The notes: generated from the letters alone by a model not told the origin. A stretch of DNA of 64,000 nt from Deltaproteobacteria bacterium (GCA_023381945.1 JAMCQY010000225.1:21210-85209), one strand, 5' to 3'; positions 1 to 7,717 are shown, counted from the stretch's first letter. A program made the numbers and translations.

Positions 1-9
1 GAGGAAGCC

Positions 10-1119
10 ATGCAACAATACTCGTATTCTCGCCTGGACTTGTATGACCGGTGTCCTTGGGCCTACAAGCTAACCCACCTGGATCAGATCCCACGAGAAG
101 AAAATCCTTCCCAAAAACTTGGGAAGGAGCTGCATCAAAAGATCGAAGTCTACCTCAACCGGCTGATCAGCCGGAAATATCCCACCGACTGGACCTGGGC
201 CGAAAAACAGCCTGCGTCTGAAGAAGCGAAGGAAGTCTGGGAGAAGTTTTACGGCAGGTTCACATTGCCTGCCGCCATGGAGGCCCCTGGGGTGGAGCGG
301 AAGCTGGCCTTCACCCGCACCTGGGAGCCCTGCGACTTTATGGCGCCGGAGGCATTTTTCCGCCTGGTGGTGGATTTCCACTACCGGCAGAACGGCCTGG
401 CAGTGGTCACCGATTGGAAAAGCGGTTGGGTGCTCCCCGATTCGGTTGCAGAGTCCTTGCAGCTGCGCATCTACGGCTGGTCAATCTGCAAGGCAGTGTA
501 CCAGGACGTCCAGGAGGTATTATTGCGCCTCCATTTTCTGCGGTTTGGCCGGGATCTGGAAGTTCTGGTCACGCCGGCCGATTTGCAAAGCGTTCCGCAG
601 GAGCTGGAAGCCCGGATCGCCACCATCGAGGCGGACCAGACGTTTACGCCGCGGCCAGGCTCGTTTTGCGACTGGTGCGGCTTGACGGCTTACTGCCCGG
701 TGATGGCCCAGACCCTGGTGCCTCGGGAGATCGTGGCGCCAGCCACTCGGGAGCAGGCCCAACAGGCTGCGGAGCTACTTCTGTCACTACGGGAAATGGA
801 TAAATTCCTGACCACCCGCCTCAAGGACTGGGTGCAGACGCACGGCCCCATCCCGGTGGGAGACCTGGTTTACGGTCCATCTGAATCCGTGACCTACAGC
901 TTGGAGGCCCAGGAGGTGGTTCAAAAACTCCTGGCCGCGGGTCTGGAACGGCAGTCGATCTGGCCCCTGCTTTCGGTGTCCAAGACAACGCTGGAGAGGG
1001 CCCTGAAGAAACTCAAGCGGCGTGACCTGCTGAAACAGATTCTGGGCCAAGTCCCGCAGAAGGTAGCCGATCGGTTCGACTTCCGCAAGGCGGCTTCTGC
1101 CAATAAGAAGGCGGCTTGA
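10..1119 (+). CDS. PD-(D/E)XK nuclease, Cas4/AddB-like with Fe-S cysteines
   Basis: Predicted 369-aa single-domain exonuclease of the RecB/Cas4/AddB type, probably acting on DNA ends during replication or recombination of the resident element. The start (ATG at 10) follows a GAGGAAG ribosome site at the very edge of the window. Motifs seen: an N-terminal YSRLDLYDRCPWAYK segment with Cys15, GKELHQKIE (the conserved His), TDWKSGW (the Asp-x-Lys catalytic core) and QLRIYGW (the QxxxY motif). Near residue 222 comes FCDWCGLTAYC, which with Cys15 supplies the four cysteines of the Fe-S cluster typical of Cas4 and AddB. No helicase motifs are present and no cas genes are nearby, so a CRISPR role is not supported. 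It leads a long co-directional block of DNA-metabolism genes. Confidence 0.85.
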   Translation: MQQYSYSRLDLYDRCPWAYKLTHLDQIPREENPSQKLGKELHQKIEVYLNRLISRKYPTDWTWAEKQPASEEAKEVWEKFYGRFTLPAAMEAPGVERKLAFTRTWEPCDFMAPEAFFRLVVDFHYRQNGLAVVTDWKSGWVLPDSVAESLQLRIYGWSICKAVYQDVQEVLLRLHFLRFGRDLEVLVTPADLQSVPQELEARIATIEADQTFTPRPGSFCDWCGLTAYCPVMAQTLVPREIVAPATREQAQQAAELLLSLREMDKFLTTRLKDWVQTHGPIPVGDLVYGPSESVTYSLEAQEVVQKLLAAGLERQSIWPLLSVSKTTLERALKKLKRRDLLKQILGQVPQKVADRFDFRKAASANKKAA

Positions 1120-1142
1120 GCTAAAAGAGAAGGAGATAAATC

Positions 1143-1358
1143 ATGAGAAAAAACAGAATGTTCCTGGCGTTTTGCCTGGACGACTTGCAAAGCGAATGTG
1201 CGGGGGCGCAGGTAAAGACTCTGGGCATAGACAACATGGCTGAGGCCAAGGCCTTTCTGCGTCGCTATTACCCGGAGTTCTCCTGGGTCGTGGTGGATAA
1301 ACGGATTTTCGACCGCGGCCTGGTGTTCAGGAGCGCAAAGGAGAAGCAGGCTGCCTAA
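1143..1358 (+). CDS. Small hypothetical protein (71 aa)
   Basis: Unrecognised 71-aa protein. The ATG at 1143 is preceded by a very good ribosome site (AGAAGGAGATAAATC), and the gene lies 23 bases after the upstream nuclease gene, so it is probably translated from the same message. The protein is mixed alpha/beta in appearance, with a basic start (MRKNR), an acidic early segment (DDLQSEC), and an aromatic stretch YYPEFSWVVVDKRIFDRG near the middle. No membrane segment or known motif was seen. I do not know its function. Confidence 0.6.
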   Translation: MRKNRMFLAFCLDDLQSECAGAQVKTLGIDNMAEAKAFLRRYYPEFSWVVVDKRIFDRGLVFRSAKEKQAA

Positions 1359-1370
1359 TCGGACAAAAAG

Positions 1371-1405
1371 CCAACCCCGCCGGGGGGAGTCGCCCCCTGG
1401 GGTGC
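1371..1405 (+). promoter_or_regulatory. Nested GC hairpin, leader element a
   Basis: ACCCC pairs with GGGGT around an inner GGGGG/CCCCC stem (loop gagtcg). It lies about 40 bases before the start at 1446. It is one member of a family of leader hairpins confined to the first 15 kb. Confidence 0.55.
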
Positions 1406-1445
1406 CGATCTCTCACAGGTGGAAAAAGCCAAAGAAGGGAGGTCT

Positions 1446-1817
1446 ATGGAAATCATCTTGTTTGCTCTGCTGATTGGGGCTTGCTTCATGTGGCCCCAAA
1501 GGGAGCCCGATAGGCCGAGGTTCTGGCGGCGGTTTTGGGGCATTCGAGAACATGAACCCGAAGCCCCCCAAGAGCTAGAAAGTCGTCTCCAAGTCCGCCA
1601 GGAATTAGACAAAGAATCCGACCGGATGTGGACGCACATTTCCTACCGGGAAAACGGACGGTCTATCAGCGTCAAATGCCAGGAAAACCTGACCCTGGCA
1701 TTTGCCGGCCTGGTCCTGAAACTGGAATCCTCCGGAGTCCAAATTCAAGAAGCCCAGGGGAAGACAGTCCAGGTTCAGCCCTCGATATATACCTGGACAC
1801 CGAAAGCAGGGGCCTGA
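1446..1817 (+). CDS. Small membrane-anchored hypothetical protein (123 aa)
   Basis: Unrecognised 123-aa protein. I chose the ATG at 1446 because it follows GAAGGGAGGTCT at ideal spacing; an upstream in-frame ATG at 1419 has no such site. Residues 2-16 (EIILFALLIGACFMW) form one hydrophobic segment, predicting an N-terminal membrane anchor or uncleaved signal. A basic/acidic linker follows, then a soluble domain with MWTHISYRENGRSISVK and a predicted amphipathic helix. Its role is unknown. Its place between a nuclease and SSB genes suggests an accessory role in the element, perhaps tethering to the membrane, but that is a guess. Confidence 0.6.
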   Translation: MEIILFALLIGACFMWPQREPDRPRFWRRFWGIREHEPEAPQELESRLQVRQELDKESDRMWTHISYRENGRSISVKCQENLTLAFAGLVLKLESSGVQIQEAQGKTVQVQPSIYTWTPKAGA

Positions 1818-1989
1818 GATCAATGTTCATGGAAAGAAGATCAAACCTTGGCCTCTGAAGGTTAAGCCGAAGCAGGCGGAAGCAGAAGGAGAAGATGTCG
1901 ATGCCGCCGGAGCCGGGCAATTGTTTTGAGGCGCCTGAGTTATGTGAGGGCGGGGCCGCGGTCCCTGCCTCTCGTTGAGGGCCAAGACG

Positions 1990-2784
1990 ATGTGGTCGAA
2001 ACCAATGGTTGAAAACCTGCTAAGAGATTGGCTTGCGAAGCCCCACACCTGCGCCAGGGGCGGCATCGGTTATTCCTGGCGGAAATGGAAGCGTACTCAC
2101 CAGTGCGTCGTTTCCATTCATCCCAATGCTATGGGATGGAGTGACCCTGCAACTTTCAAACTCTTCGCGGACCTTCGCGATCTGGGTTGGGGGCTGGCAG
2201 TCAAGCAGGCTGAATTGGCCAGGCCGGGGGTAAAGGAGGTGGTCCTCATTCCTCCGTCTGAACGGAGACAACGAGACATGGACAGGCCGAAACCTATCTT
2301 AACCCATGCCGACCTGGGAACTAAGGAGCCGGGCGATCCCGAGCTTCGGGGCTATGACCCTGGCCACCCCTGGTATTACGTTCTGGGCGGCAGACCCCTG
2401 CGGCCGAAGGAAATCGAGCCGGACCGGGAATGGGATCTGCCCTCTGACACCAGGTTAGACCGGGTCAAGGACCCTATTAAAAGGAAAAAGCGTCTGGAGG
2501 AGTTGCGTGGCGATTACAAAAGGAGCCTCCAGCAGGATATCGAGCGTTACTCCGAGGTAACCAGACCGGGATATGAGTTAAGCGCCTTTGACCGCAACCT
2601 GGGCTATGGCCTGGAAACCTCGATCTTCCTCTGCCACAACCACGTTTGGGCCAGCAAGGCATGGCTGGCGGCAATCGAACGGGAACTGGCAAAGTATCAG
2701 GCGCCGCCATCCCAGATGGCCCTGGCGCCGGAGTGGAGTGCAACGCCGATTAAGCAGCCGACAGAGCAGCTAAGGCTCTTTTAG
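1990..2784 (+). CDS. Hypothetical protein (264 aa)
   Basis: Unrecognised 264-aa soluble protein. The ATG at 1990 follows TTGAGGGCCAAGACG; a TTG five codons earlier is possible but sits on the ribosome site itself. The N-terminal half has alternating hydrophobic/polar segments (WRKWKRTHQCVVSIH, LGWGLAVKQAEL). The middle is charged and proline-rich. The C-terminal third has a helical segment (RLEELRGDYKRSLQQDIERY) and a His/Trp-rich patch FLCHNHVWASKAWLAAIEREL. No catalytic signature is convincing. It lies directly upstream of the SSB gene in the same orientation, so a DNA-transaction role is plausible by context only. Confidence 0.65.
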   Translation: MWSKPMVENLLRDWLAKPHTCARGGIGYSWRKWKRTHQCVVSIHPNAMGWSDPATFKLFADLRDLGWGLAVKQAELARPGVKEVVLIPPSERRQRDMDRPKPILTHADLGTKEPGDPELRGYDPGHPWYYVLGGRPLRPKEIEPDREWDLPSDTRLDRVKDPIKRKKRLEELRGDYKRSLQQDIERYSEVTRPGYELSAFDRNLGYGLETSIFLCHNHVWASKAWLAAIERELAKYQAPPSQMALAPEWSATPIKQPTEQLRLF

Positions 2785-2847
2785 GCTTAAAAAAGGTCAA
2801 TGTTTAGGGGTCGTAAAACCTTGCGGCCCAAAGGGAGGAACTAATTC

Positions 2848-3231
2848 ATGAAAAGCCTTAACAAGGTCATGTTGATCGGGAACTTAGGCGGTGATCCCGA
2901 AATAAGATACACCGCCGCCGGGGTGCCGGTAGCCCGGTTTTCCCTGGCTACCAACGAAGTCTCTAACGGCAAAAACGGTGACCGCCAGGAACAGACCGAA
3001 TGGCATCGCATCGTGGCCTGGGGAAAGCTGGCGGAAATCTGTGGCAAACATTTGACCAAAGGTAAGCAGGTCTATATCGAGGGCCAACTCCGCAGCAGAG
3101 CCTGGGAGCAGGACGGCAGCAATCGGTCTGCCACCGAGGTCGTCGCCCGCTCGCTCATAATGCTGGGAACAAAAGCCACGAACGGCCTGGATTGCAGCTT
3201 GCCGCTTGGCGAGGATGATATCCCCATGTGA
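2848..3231 (+). CDS. ssb: Single-stranded DNA-binding protein (SSB)
   Basis: 127-aa SSB. The OB-fold is recognisable from MLIGNLGGDPEIRYTAAG, VARFSLATNE, EWHRIVAWGKLAEI and KGKQVYIEGQLRSRAW, which match the bacterial SSB family in order. It binds and protects single strands and recruits partner proteins through an acidic tail. The tail here is short and ends EDDIPM instead of the usual DDIPF, so the conserved terminal Phe is replaced by Met. The start at 2848 follows AAAGGGAGGAACTAATTC. This is probably a second, element-encoded copy rather than the chromosomal gene, since it sits among small unknown genes and other replication functions. Confidence 0.93.
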   Translation: MKSLNKVMLIGNLGGDPEIRYTAAGVPVARFSLATNEVSNGKNGDRQEQTEWHRIVAWGKLAEICGKHLTKGKQVYIEGQLRSRAWEQDGSNRSATEVVARSLIMLGTKATNGLDCSLPLGEDDIPM

Positions 3232-3250
3232 GCGGCATTAACTGAGGACT

Positions 3251-3291
3251 CCCACGGGGGGAGGTTACCCCCTGGGGGGTGGCCTCCTCCC
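3251..3291 (+). promoter_or_regulatory. Nested GC hairpin, leader element b
   Basis: An inner GGGGG/CCCCC stem (loop aggtta) lies inside a wider G-rich/C-rich pairing with CCTCCTCCC. It ends about 20 bases before the ribosome site of the AAA+ ATPase gene at 3314. Confidence 0.5.
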
Positions 3292-3313
3292 GGCAAGCAT
3301 AAATGGAGGCCAT

Positions 3314-4747
3314 ATGATTCAAGAATATCTGAAAGCCGGGTATCCGGTCTTGCTGGTGCGGACGCACGAGCCGGAGCGGTTCATCGGTGCAGCCCTCAAA
3401 CAGGCTAATGGCAGGACTTCCTACCAATGGGATTTGGTCCGGGGCTACCGGGAACTGGGCAATGGGGCCGAGTGGCAAGAGTGCGACCCCTTTGAGGTTC
3501 CCAATACCGCAGCCAGAGGCAAAGACCAGACGGTTTGGTTTTTGAAGAATTATCACTTCTGGCTGAATGAACCGCCGGTTATCCAGGCCCTGCAAAACAA
3601 CCTGGCAGTCTACAAGACCAAGGGAACGACGTTAATCATCGTCTCCCCGGAGGCCAGGCTTCCCCTGGAACTGGAACGGGAAGTGGTGGTGTTGGACTTC
3701 CCTTTGCCCACCCGGGATGAACTGAAGATTATCCTGGACGGGCTGACGGAGAGCACCGGGATCGAGGTGGCGGATGAAGTCGCGGTCCTGGACTCAGCCC
3801 AGGGGCTCACCTGGGGGGAGGCGGAAAACGCCCTGGCTTTGGCCTTGGTACGCCAGAAGCGGTTCGATCCTCACACCGTTTGTCTCCTAAAGGCCCAGAT
3901 GGTGGAGAAATCGGCGGCCTTGCAGTTCTCGCAGTTCTCCGAAACCTTCGCCACCCTGGGTGGCCTGGAGAATCTGAAAGAGTGGACCCTGAACCGATTC
4001 AAGAACCGTCGGTCGGGACTGCCCTTCCGGGGCATCCTGCTTCTGGGTGTGCCGGGAACCGGCAAATCCCACTTCTCTAAGGCCTTGGGAAACGAGGTGA
4101 TCTGGCCGGTCCTCTCCCTGGATTTGGGTCGAGTCTTCGGTTCCTTGGTGGGCGAAAGCGAGGGCAAAATGCGGGAAGCCTTGAAGGTAGTGGACGCCAT
4201 GGCGCCCTGCATCCTCTTCATCGATGAAATCGAGAAAGGCCTGGCCGGGGTGGGCGGCTCATCCACTGACGGCGGCACGACCCAGCGAGTGGGCGGCACC
4301 TTCCTCAGCTGGCTCAACGATCATCAGAGCCAGGTGTTCGTCATAGCCACTTCCAACGATTATAGCAAGCTGCCTCCGGAGTACACCAGGATGGGGAGGT
4401 GGGATTCGATCTGGTTTGTGGACAACCCGGGAGTCAAGGAGCAACTGGACATCCTGGACATCTACCTCAAGCAGTTTATGAGCAAGACCATCGGAGCCCT
4501 GATGGCCGAGAGCGACGGGCGGGTTAAAATCCCCGACCTGGCGGGTTACAGCGGTGCAGAAATCCGGCAAGTAGCCATTGAAGCGGCATACAACGGCGGT
4601 GACCTGGAAGCCGCAACCCGATTCGTCATCCCCATTTCCCGGTCCCAGAAGTCCCAAATGGACGCCCTGCGGGAATGGGCCAGGGCCCGCACTGTTCCGG
4701 CCAGCCGGCCGGTGGAAGAAAGGAAAGGAAGGAGGGTTCAGCTTTGA
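3314..4747 (+). CDS. Ycf46-like AAA+ ATPase
   Basis: 477-aa ATPase with an N-terminal domain of about 220 residues and one C-terminal AAA+ module. The Walker A GVPGTGKSH is near residue 246, Walker B is CILFIDEIEKGLAG, sensor 1 is FVIATSND, and the arginine-finger region is TRMGRWDSIWF. The C-terminal lid contains YSGAEIRQVAIEAAY, as in FtsH/Cdc48-type AAA proteins. The overall layout, beginning with a 'vlLVRTHEPERF' segment, matches the Ycf46 group encoded in cyanobacteria, plastids and mobile elements. The stop overlaps the next start by one base. A DUF1257 (Ycf35-like) gene and a DUF2997 gene follow, a partnership also known from cyanobacteria. The substrate is unknown; unfolding or remodelling of a protein complex is the family expectation. 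Confidence 0.85.
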   Translation: MIQEYLKAGYPVLLVRTHEPERFIGAALKQANGRTSYQWDLVRGYRELGNGAEWQECDPFEVPNTAARGKDQTVWFLKNYHFWLNEPPVIQALQNNLAVYKTKGTTLIIVSPEARLPLELEREVVVLDFPLPTRDELKIILDGLTESTGIEVADEVAVLDSAQGLTWGEAENALALALVRQKRFDPHTVCLLKAQMVEKSAALQFSQFSETFATLGGLENLKEWTLNRFKNRRSGLPFRGILLLGVPGTGKSHFSKALGNEVIWPVLSLDLGRVFGSLVGESEGKMREALKVVDAMAPCILFIDEIEKGLAGVGGSSTDGGTTQRVGGTFLSWLNDHQSQVFVIATSNDYSKLPPEYTRMGRWDSIWFVDNPGVKEQLDILDIYLKQFMSKTIGALMAESDGRVKIPDLAGYSGAEIRQVAIEAAYNGGDLEAATRFVIPISRSQKSQMDALREWARARTVPASRPVEERKGRRVQL

Positions 4748-4956
4748 TGGCCGTGGAGATTAGCCCGGAAACCTCCGTATCCATGGAAGTCCCGATTCCC
4801 ATCAGACTCCCCAAGTGGCTCTGGACCATTCTTTATGCCCGGGCCAAGGCGTTGCACGGGGGAGACCTGGAGTGTTGCATTAACCAACTCCTCCAAGTGG
4901 GGATTATGAAGGAAATCAAAATAATGGGCGCTATTGGGCCAGAGGGGAGAAACTGA
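4747..4956 (+). CDS. Small hypothetical protein (69 aa), possibly RHH-like
   Basis: 69-aa protein whose ATG at 4747 overlaps the stop of the ATPase gene (TGATG) and whose own stop overlaps the next start, so it is translationally coupled inside the cassette. The segment PIPIRLPKWLWTILYARAKALHGGDLECCINQLLQVG has a beta-strand followed by two helices, similar in layout to a ribbon-helix-helix DNA-binding domain. The match is not strong enough to name a family. Longer upstream in-frame starts lie inside the ATPase gene and were rejected. Confidence 0.6.
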   Translation: MAVEISPETSVSMEVPIPIRLPKWLWTILYARAKALHGGDLECCINQLLQVGIMKEIKIMGAIGPEGRN

Positions 4957-5363
4957 TGAGCCATTACAGCCAAGTGGCCATTGAGATAACCGACGAAAGC
5001 TGCCTGGTCGCGGCCTTGGAGCGGCTAGGGTTTAAGGGAAAAGTGGAACTCTACTCGGAAGCTCAAGCCCTTTATGGCTACCAAGGCGACTTGCGAGTGC
5101 AAAAGGCCCACGTCATCATCCCCCGGCAGCATGTGGGCCAGGCGGCCAATGACATCGGCTTCCAGCGGCAATCGGACGGCAGCTACCTGGCTTTCATCTC
5201 AGACTATGACCGGGATTACAACCGGTACAACGGCGAATGGCTGGGCAGGCTCAAGCAGGCCTATGGGGTCGAGAAGACCAGAGCCGAGGCCAAGAAAAAG
5301 GGCTACCGGGTCAGCGAACAGAAACTGGGCGACGGCCGCATCCGGCTGGTCTTGAGGAAGTAG
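4956..5363 (+). CDS. DUF1257 (Ycf35-like) protein
   Basis: 135-aa protein matching the DUF1257 family, to which the plastid/cyanobacterial Ycf35 belongs. It begins MSHYSQVAIEITDESCLVAALERLGF, has a central VIIPRQHVGQAANDIGFQRQSDGSYLAFISDYD, and ends in a basic helix plus GRIRLVLRK. This follows the family order (MSHF start, ALexLG, 'DIGFxxnxdGsYelI'). No enzymatic activity is established for the family. Its start overlaps the previous stop (TGATGA), and a Ycf46-like ATPase gene lies two genes upstream. The Ycf46/Ycf35 pairing is therefore preserved on what appears to be a mobile element. Confidence 0.8.
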   Translation: MSHYSQVAIEITDESCLVAALERLGFKGKVELYSEAQALYGYQGDLRVQKAHVIIPRQHVGQAANDIGFQRQSDGSYLAFISDYDRDYNRYNGEWLGRLKQAYGVEKTRAEAKKKGYRVSEQKLGDGRIRLVLRK

Positions 5364-5424
5364 CCGATGTGCCGTTATTGGCAGACGGCGCCAAAAGACG
5401 CCGAAAGACATGAAACGCCAAGAC

Positions 5425-5455
5425 CCATTGGGGTATTTCCCCACTTGGGGAGGCG
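5425..5455 (+). promoter_or_regulatory. GC hairpin, leader element c
   Basis: TTGGGG/CCCCA and CCCCA/TGGGG pairings compete within 30 bases. This is a weaker member of the hairpin family, about 50 bases before the DUF2997 gene start. Confidence 0.35.
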
Positions 5456-5505
5456 GCCAGGAAACCCCTGGAACAGCATCATCGTTTCAGGTTCGGAGAA
5501 TAACT

Positions 5506-5697
5506 ATGTCGGAAATCGTCATCGACTTCGACCCTAATGGCGAAGTCCATATGGAAGGCAAGGGATACCAGGGCAAGGCCTGCGATACCGCAATGGGCCA
5601 TTTTGAGCAATCCCTGGGCGTGGTGAGGGATCGGAAAAACAAGCCCGACTATTTTCGGGCCTGGGCAAAAGACCATGGCACGGTCAAAGCCCGGTGA
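5506..5697 (+). CDS. DUF2997 small protein (63 aa)
   Basis: 63-aa protein. The ATG at 5506 follows a weak site (CGGAGAATAACT); the longer in-frame extension to 5410 runs through the leader hairpin and was rejected. The pattern EIVIDFDPNGEVHMEGKGYQ, then GKACDTA...LG, then KPDYF is that of DUF2997, small proteins of unknown function often encoded next to DUF1257 genes in cyanobacteria. It completes the AAA+/DUF1257/DUF2997 set. A ferredoxin gene often accompanies the set in cyanobacteria, but none is seen here. Confidence 0.75.
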   Translation: MSEIVIDFDPNGEVHMEGKGYQGKACDTAMGHFEQSLGVVRDRKNKPDYFRAWAKDHGTVKAR

Positions 5698-5833
5698 AAT
5701 CGAGGTGGACATCAGCCCGGACGGCACCGCGGCGACGTGGTGGTGGACGGAAGAGGCGGAGGAAATTCTTTCGACATTAGGCCCTCCGGCTCCGGGGTAC
5801 GAGGAAATCAATGGTAACAAGTGGTGCGGATAA
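5675..5833 (+). CDS. Very small protein (52 aa) with a DUF2997-like start
   Basis: A 52-aa reading frame starts at an ATG inside the 3' end of the DUF2997 gene, in another frame, and ends with TAA at 5833. Its first residues, MARSKPGEIEVDISPDGTA, resemble the beginning of the preceding protein (EIVIDFDPNGEV), and the middle has the striking TWWWTEEAEEIL. The similarity hints at a truncated or diverged DUF2997 relative. There is no clear ribosome site apart from possible coupling to the upstream gene, so expression is uncertain. Confidence 0.45.
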   Translation: MARSKPGEIEVDISPDGTAATWWWTEEAEEILSTLGPPAPGYEEINGNKWCG

Positions 5834-5858
5834 AATTCTGCCCAGTTAAAAACATTCC

Positions 5859-5912
5859 CTTCCGGGGGAGAGCATTCCCCGGTCGGGGAACAGTTCTCCT
5901 CCGGAGCAAGAC
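5859..5912 (+). promoter_or_regulatory. Nested GC hairpin, leader element d
   Basis: Outer stem CCGGGGGAGA with TCTCCTCCGG, inner stem TTCCCC with GGGGAA. It ends about 5 bases before the AAGGAGG ribosome site of the gene at 5926. Confidence 0.6.
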
Positions 5913-5925
5913 AAGGAGGAAAACC

Positions 5926-6828
5926 ATGAGTATGAACGGTTTTGACGAGATGGTGGCCATTCAGTTGGCGGTGCGCTCCTGGCCGGGACAGGTCAAGCTC
6001 AGTGCCGAGGACCTGGGTCTGGATGAGGCCGAGGTGCCTGAGATTTTTCGCCTGGGCAACAAGCGGCTTTACCCGGACGAGTGGCGGCAGCTGTTCAGCC
6101 ACATCTCTAACCAGGCCAGGTATTACCTGCATGGCATCTCTTATCCTTTCGTGGTGGACTCCGTGCGGGCCATTCCCAAGCGGAACCTGGCCCGGGTAGT
6201 GGAACGGCTGGAAAGCTTGAAGGCCGAGTACCTGGCCAAGGCTGAGGAATTCGCAGCTCACTACGAGGCCATCCAAGAACAGTGGCGGGAGAAATACCCG
6301 GATATCTGGCCGCGGCTTGCTCCCCACTACCCTACCGTAACCCGGCTCCGTCGGAGGTTTGACATTTATTGGTCCGTCTTCGAGATCAAGGGGGCCAACG
6401 TGCAGGAAGGCAGTGCTCCGGAGGTCATCGAGGCCTACCAGCGGGCCCGGGAAGAGCTCCAGGCCCGCTATGACGAGATGGTAGAGGAGGCGGTAATCTA
6501 TCTCCGCAAAAAGGTCTTGGAGGTGGTTACCAATCTTTCACACCGCCTGAAGGATGGTCGCATTATCCGTAACGACACGCTGGAAAGCGTACGTAATGTG
6601 GAGAATTGGTTCAAGGACCTCAACATCTTCGGCGACGTGGAGGTAGAGGCGGCCTTGGATCAGTTACAGTCTGCCCTGGAAGGTACCGACTCCGAGGCCT
6701 TGAAGGACAACGAATCCCTCAAGAAGGAGTTAGCTGAACTGGCTGACCAGGTGGCGGCGGTTGCCGGCAAGCTGGATGACGTGAGTGCCATATCCGGCAA
6801 CTACAAGAGGATGATTGACCTCTCCTAA
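5926..6828 (+). CDS. Hypothetical alpha-helical protein (300 aa), DUF3150-like
   Basis: 300-aa, mostly helical protein. The start at 5926 follows ACAAGGAGGAAAACC. The opening QLAVRSWPGQVKLSAEDLGLDEAEVP, then LGNKRLYPDEWRQLF, then a long heptad-rich helical body resembles the DUF3150 group found on plasmids near ArdC, CobS-like ATPase and CobT-like genes. This assignment rests on memory of the family's layout and is moderate. No catalytic residues are apparent. The C-terminal 70 residues (LKKELAELADQVAAVAGKLDDV) are likely a coiled coil. Function unknown. Confidence 0.7.
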   Translation: MSMNGFDEMVAIQLAVRSWPGQVKLSAEDLGLDEAEVPEIFRLGNKRLYPDEWRQLFSHISNQARYYLHGISYPFVVDSVRAIPKRNLARVVERLESLKAEYLAKAEEFAAHYEAIQEQWREKYPDIWPRLAPHYPTVTRLRRRFDIYWSVFEIKGANVQEGSAPEVIEAYQRAREELQARYDEMVEEAVIYLRKKVLEVVTNLSHRLKDGRIIRNDTLESVRNVENWFKDLNIFGDVEVEAALDQLQSALEGTDSEALKDNESLKKELAELADQVAAVAGKLDDVSAISGNYKRMIDLS

Positions 6829-6832
6829 GATA

Positions 6833-6867
6833 ACCGGGGTCCCCCTAAGAATAGGGGAACCCCAAGG
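6833..6867 (+). promoter_or_regulatory. Nested GC hairpin, leader element e
   Basis: Outer GGGGT/ACCCC and inner CCCCTA/TAGGGG around AGAA. It directly abuts the AAGGAGG ribosome site of the gene at 6879. Confidence 0.55.
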
Positions 6868-6878
6868 AGGACAAACTC

Positions 6879-7337
6879 ATGTCAGACAGGTTTTCGGGAT
6901 CGATTGAGTTCCCCGCCGCCGCGATGGACGGGGAGATCAAAAGCTTGTTGGAAGAGGAAGGGGTTGAGTTCGAACCCTTGAGGGCGAATTACGACATCTC
7001 CGTCCAGATTGAGCAGGGGTTGTTCTATATGCACAATCCCGAGGCCAACTGGGGCCAGTTTGAGGAGCTGGAGGCCATGCTAAGACGCAAAGGCATCCCC
7101 TTTGACCGGGATACCAGCTCCTATTTCGACTACACCCCGGAGCGGGTGATTTTCCGGCCGGCCACCAACGGCAACCCGGCTCAAGATCTGACCTTCGCTC
7201 TGTCGGAAGGGGAGCCGGTGATTGAGGTGCAGACAATCAGAGACCTGGTTCCCATAGGGATTGAAGCGATACAGGCTTACCTGGATGAACATTTTCCCTT
7301 CTATCCGCCTCTGAGCGATTTCGTCAAGGAGGGCTGA
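6879..7337 (+). CDS. Hypothetical protein (152 aa), paralogue of the gene at 9118
   Basis: Unrecognised 152-aa acidic protein with a strong ribosome site (AAGGAGGACAAACTC). It is clearly paralogous to the protein at 9118-9606. Both share IEFP...DGEIxxLLxEEGVxF, a 'EGLFxMxNxEAxxGxFxxLExxLxxKGIPFDR' core, PPER-type 'xPERxIFRP', a late IxTIxxL segment and a C-terminal 'IQAYLxxHFPxYxPLxDxVK'. The family is unknown to me. The conserved core suggests a single compact domain of about 150 residues. Confidence 0.7.
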   Translation: MSDRFSGSIEFPAAAMDGEIKSLLEEEGVEFEPLRANYDISVQIEQGLFYMHNPEANWGQFEELEAMLRRKGIPFDRDTSSYFDYTPERVIFRPATNGNPAQDLTFALSEGEPVIEVQTIRDLVPIGIEAIQAYLDEHFPFYPPLSDFVKEG

Positions 7338-7341
7338 GCCC

Positions 7342-7713
7342 GTGAAAGAAACCAAATATACCCCCGGCCCGTGGAGCGTGGATCGCACCGATGACTACGG
7401 TTCCTATCGGATTCACGAGGCGGCCAGGGAGCAAAATCAATGGGTTGATGAGGGTTACGCCGTGAGTGAGGACGAAGGAGAACGGCGCAATGCCATCGCC
7501 GAAAGGCACGACGAAGGCAACCGCCGATTGATCCAGGTGACCCCACTCGTGCTGGATGTCCTTCAAGGTGCCTTAGGCTGTTTCAACGGTCAGCACAACC
7601 TGCTGAGCTCGGCGACCGATGAAGAACGCCAGGCGGTGGTCAAGAACTTCCTGGATTGGTGGAATCACAAGGTCTTGCCGGTGTTCGACAAGATCGGATT
7701 CCAGGAAGGCTAA
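7342..7713 (+). CDS. Phage-like hypothetical protein with TPGPW start (123 aa)
   Basis: 123-aa protein with a GTG start at 7342, four bases after the upstream stop and preceded by GAGGGCTGAGCCC. The N-terminus KETKYTPGPWSVDRTDDYGSYRI has the 'TPGPW' signature common to small phage and plasmid proteins of unknown function. The middle EGERRNAIAERHDEGNRRLI also fits that group, in which a similar stretch reads 'AxARLIAAAP'. It supports a phage- or plasmid-derived origin for this block. No enzymatic function is known. Confidence 0.65.
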   Translation: MKETKYTPGPWSVDRTDDYGSYRIHEAAREQNQWVDEGYAVSEDEGERRNAIAERHDEGNRRLIQVTPLVLDVLQGALGCFNGQHNLLSSATDEERQAVVKNFLDWWNHKVLPVFDKIGFQEG

Positions 7714-7717
7714 AACC

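Noticed and set aside
414..803. Long alternative-frame reading frame inside the first nuclease gene
   Set aside because: Gly/Arg/Ala-rich translation without motifs or ribosome site, fully inside a gene with clear nuclease motifs. GC-rich shadow frame.
1371..1405. Leader hairpins considered as Rho-independent terminators
   Set aside because: Most lack a following T-run and lie just upstream of strong ribosome sites, so a leader role is more likely. Only the one at 13864 has a T-stretch after it.
5479..6327. 282-codon minus-strand frame across the DUF2997 and DUF3150-like genes
   Set aside because: It runs antisense to two supported genes and through a leader hairpin, with no family resemblance.
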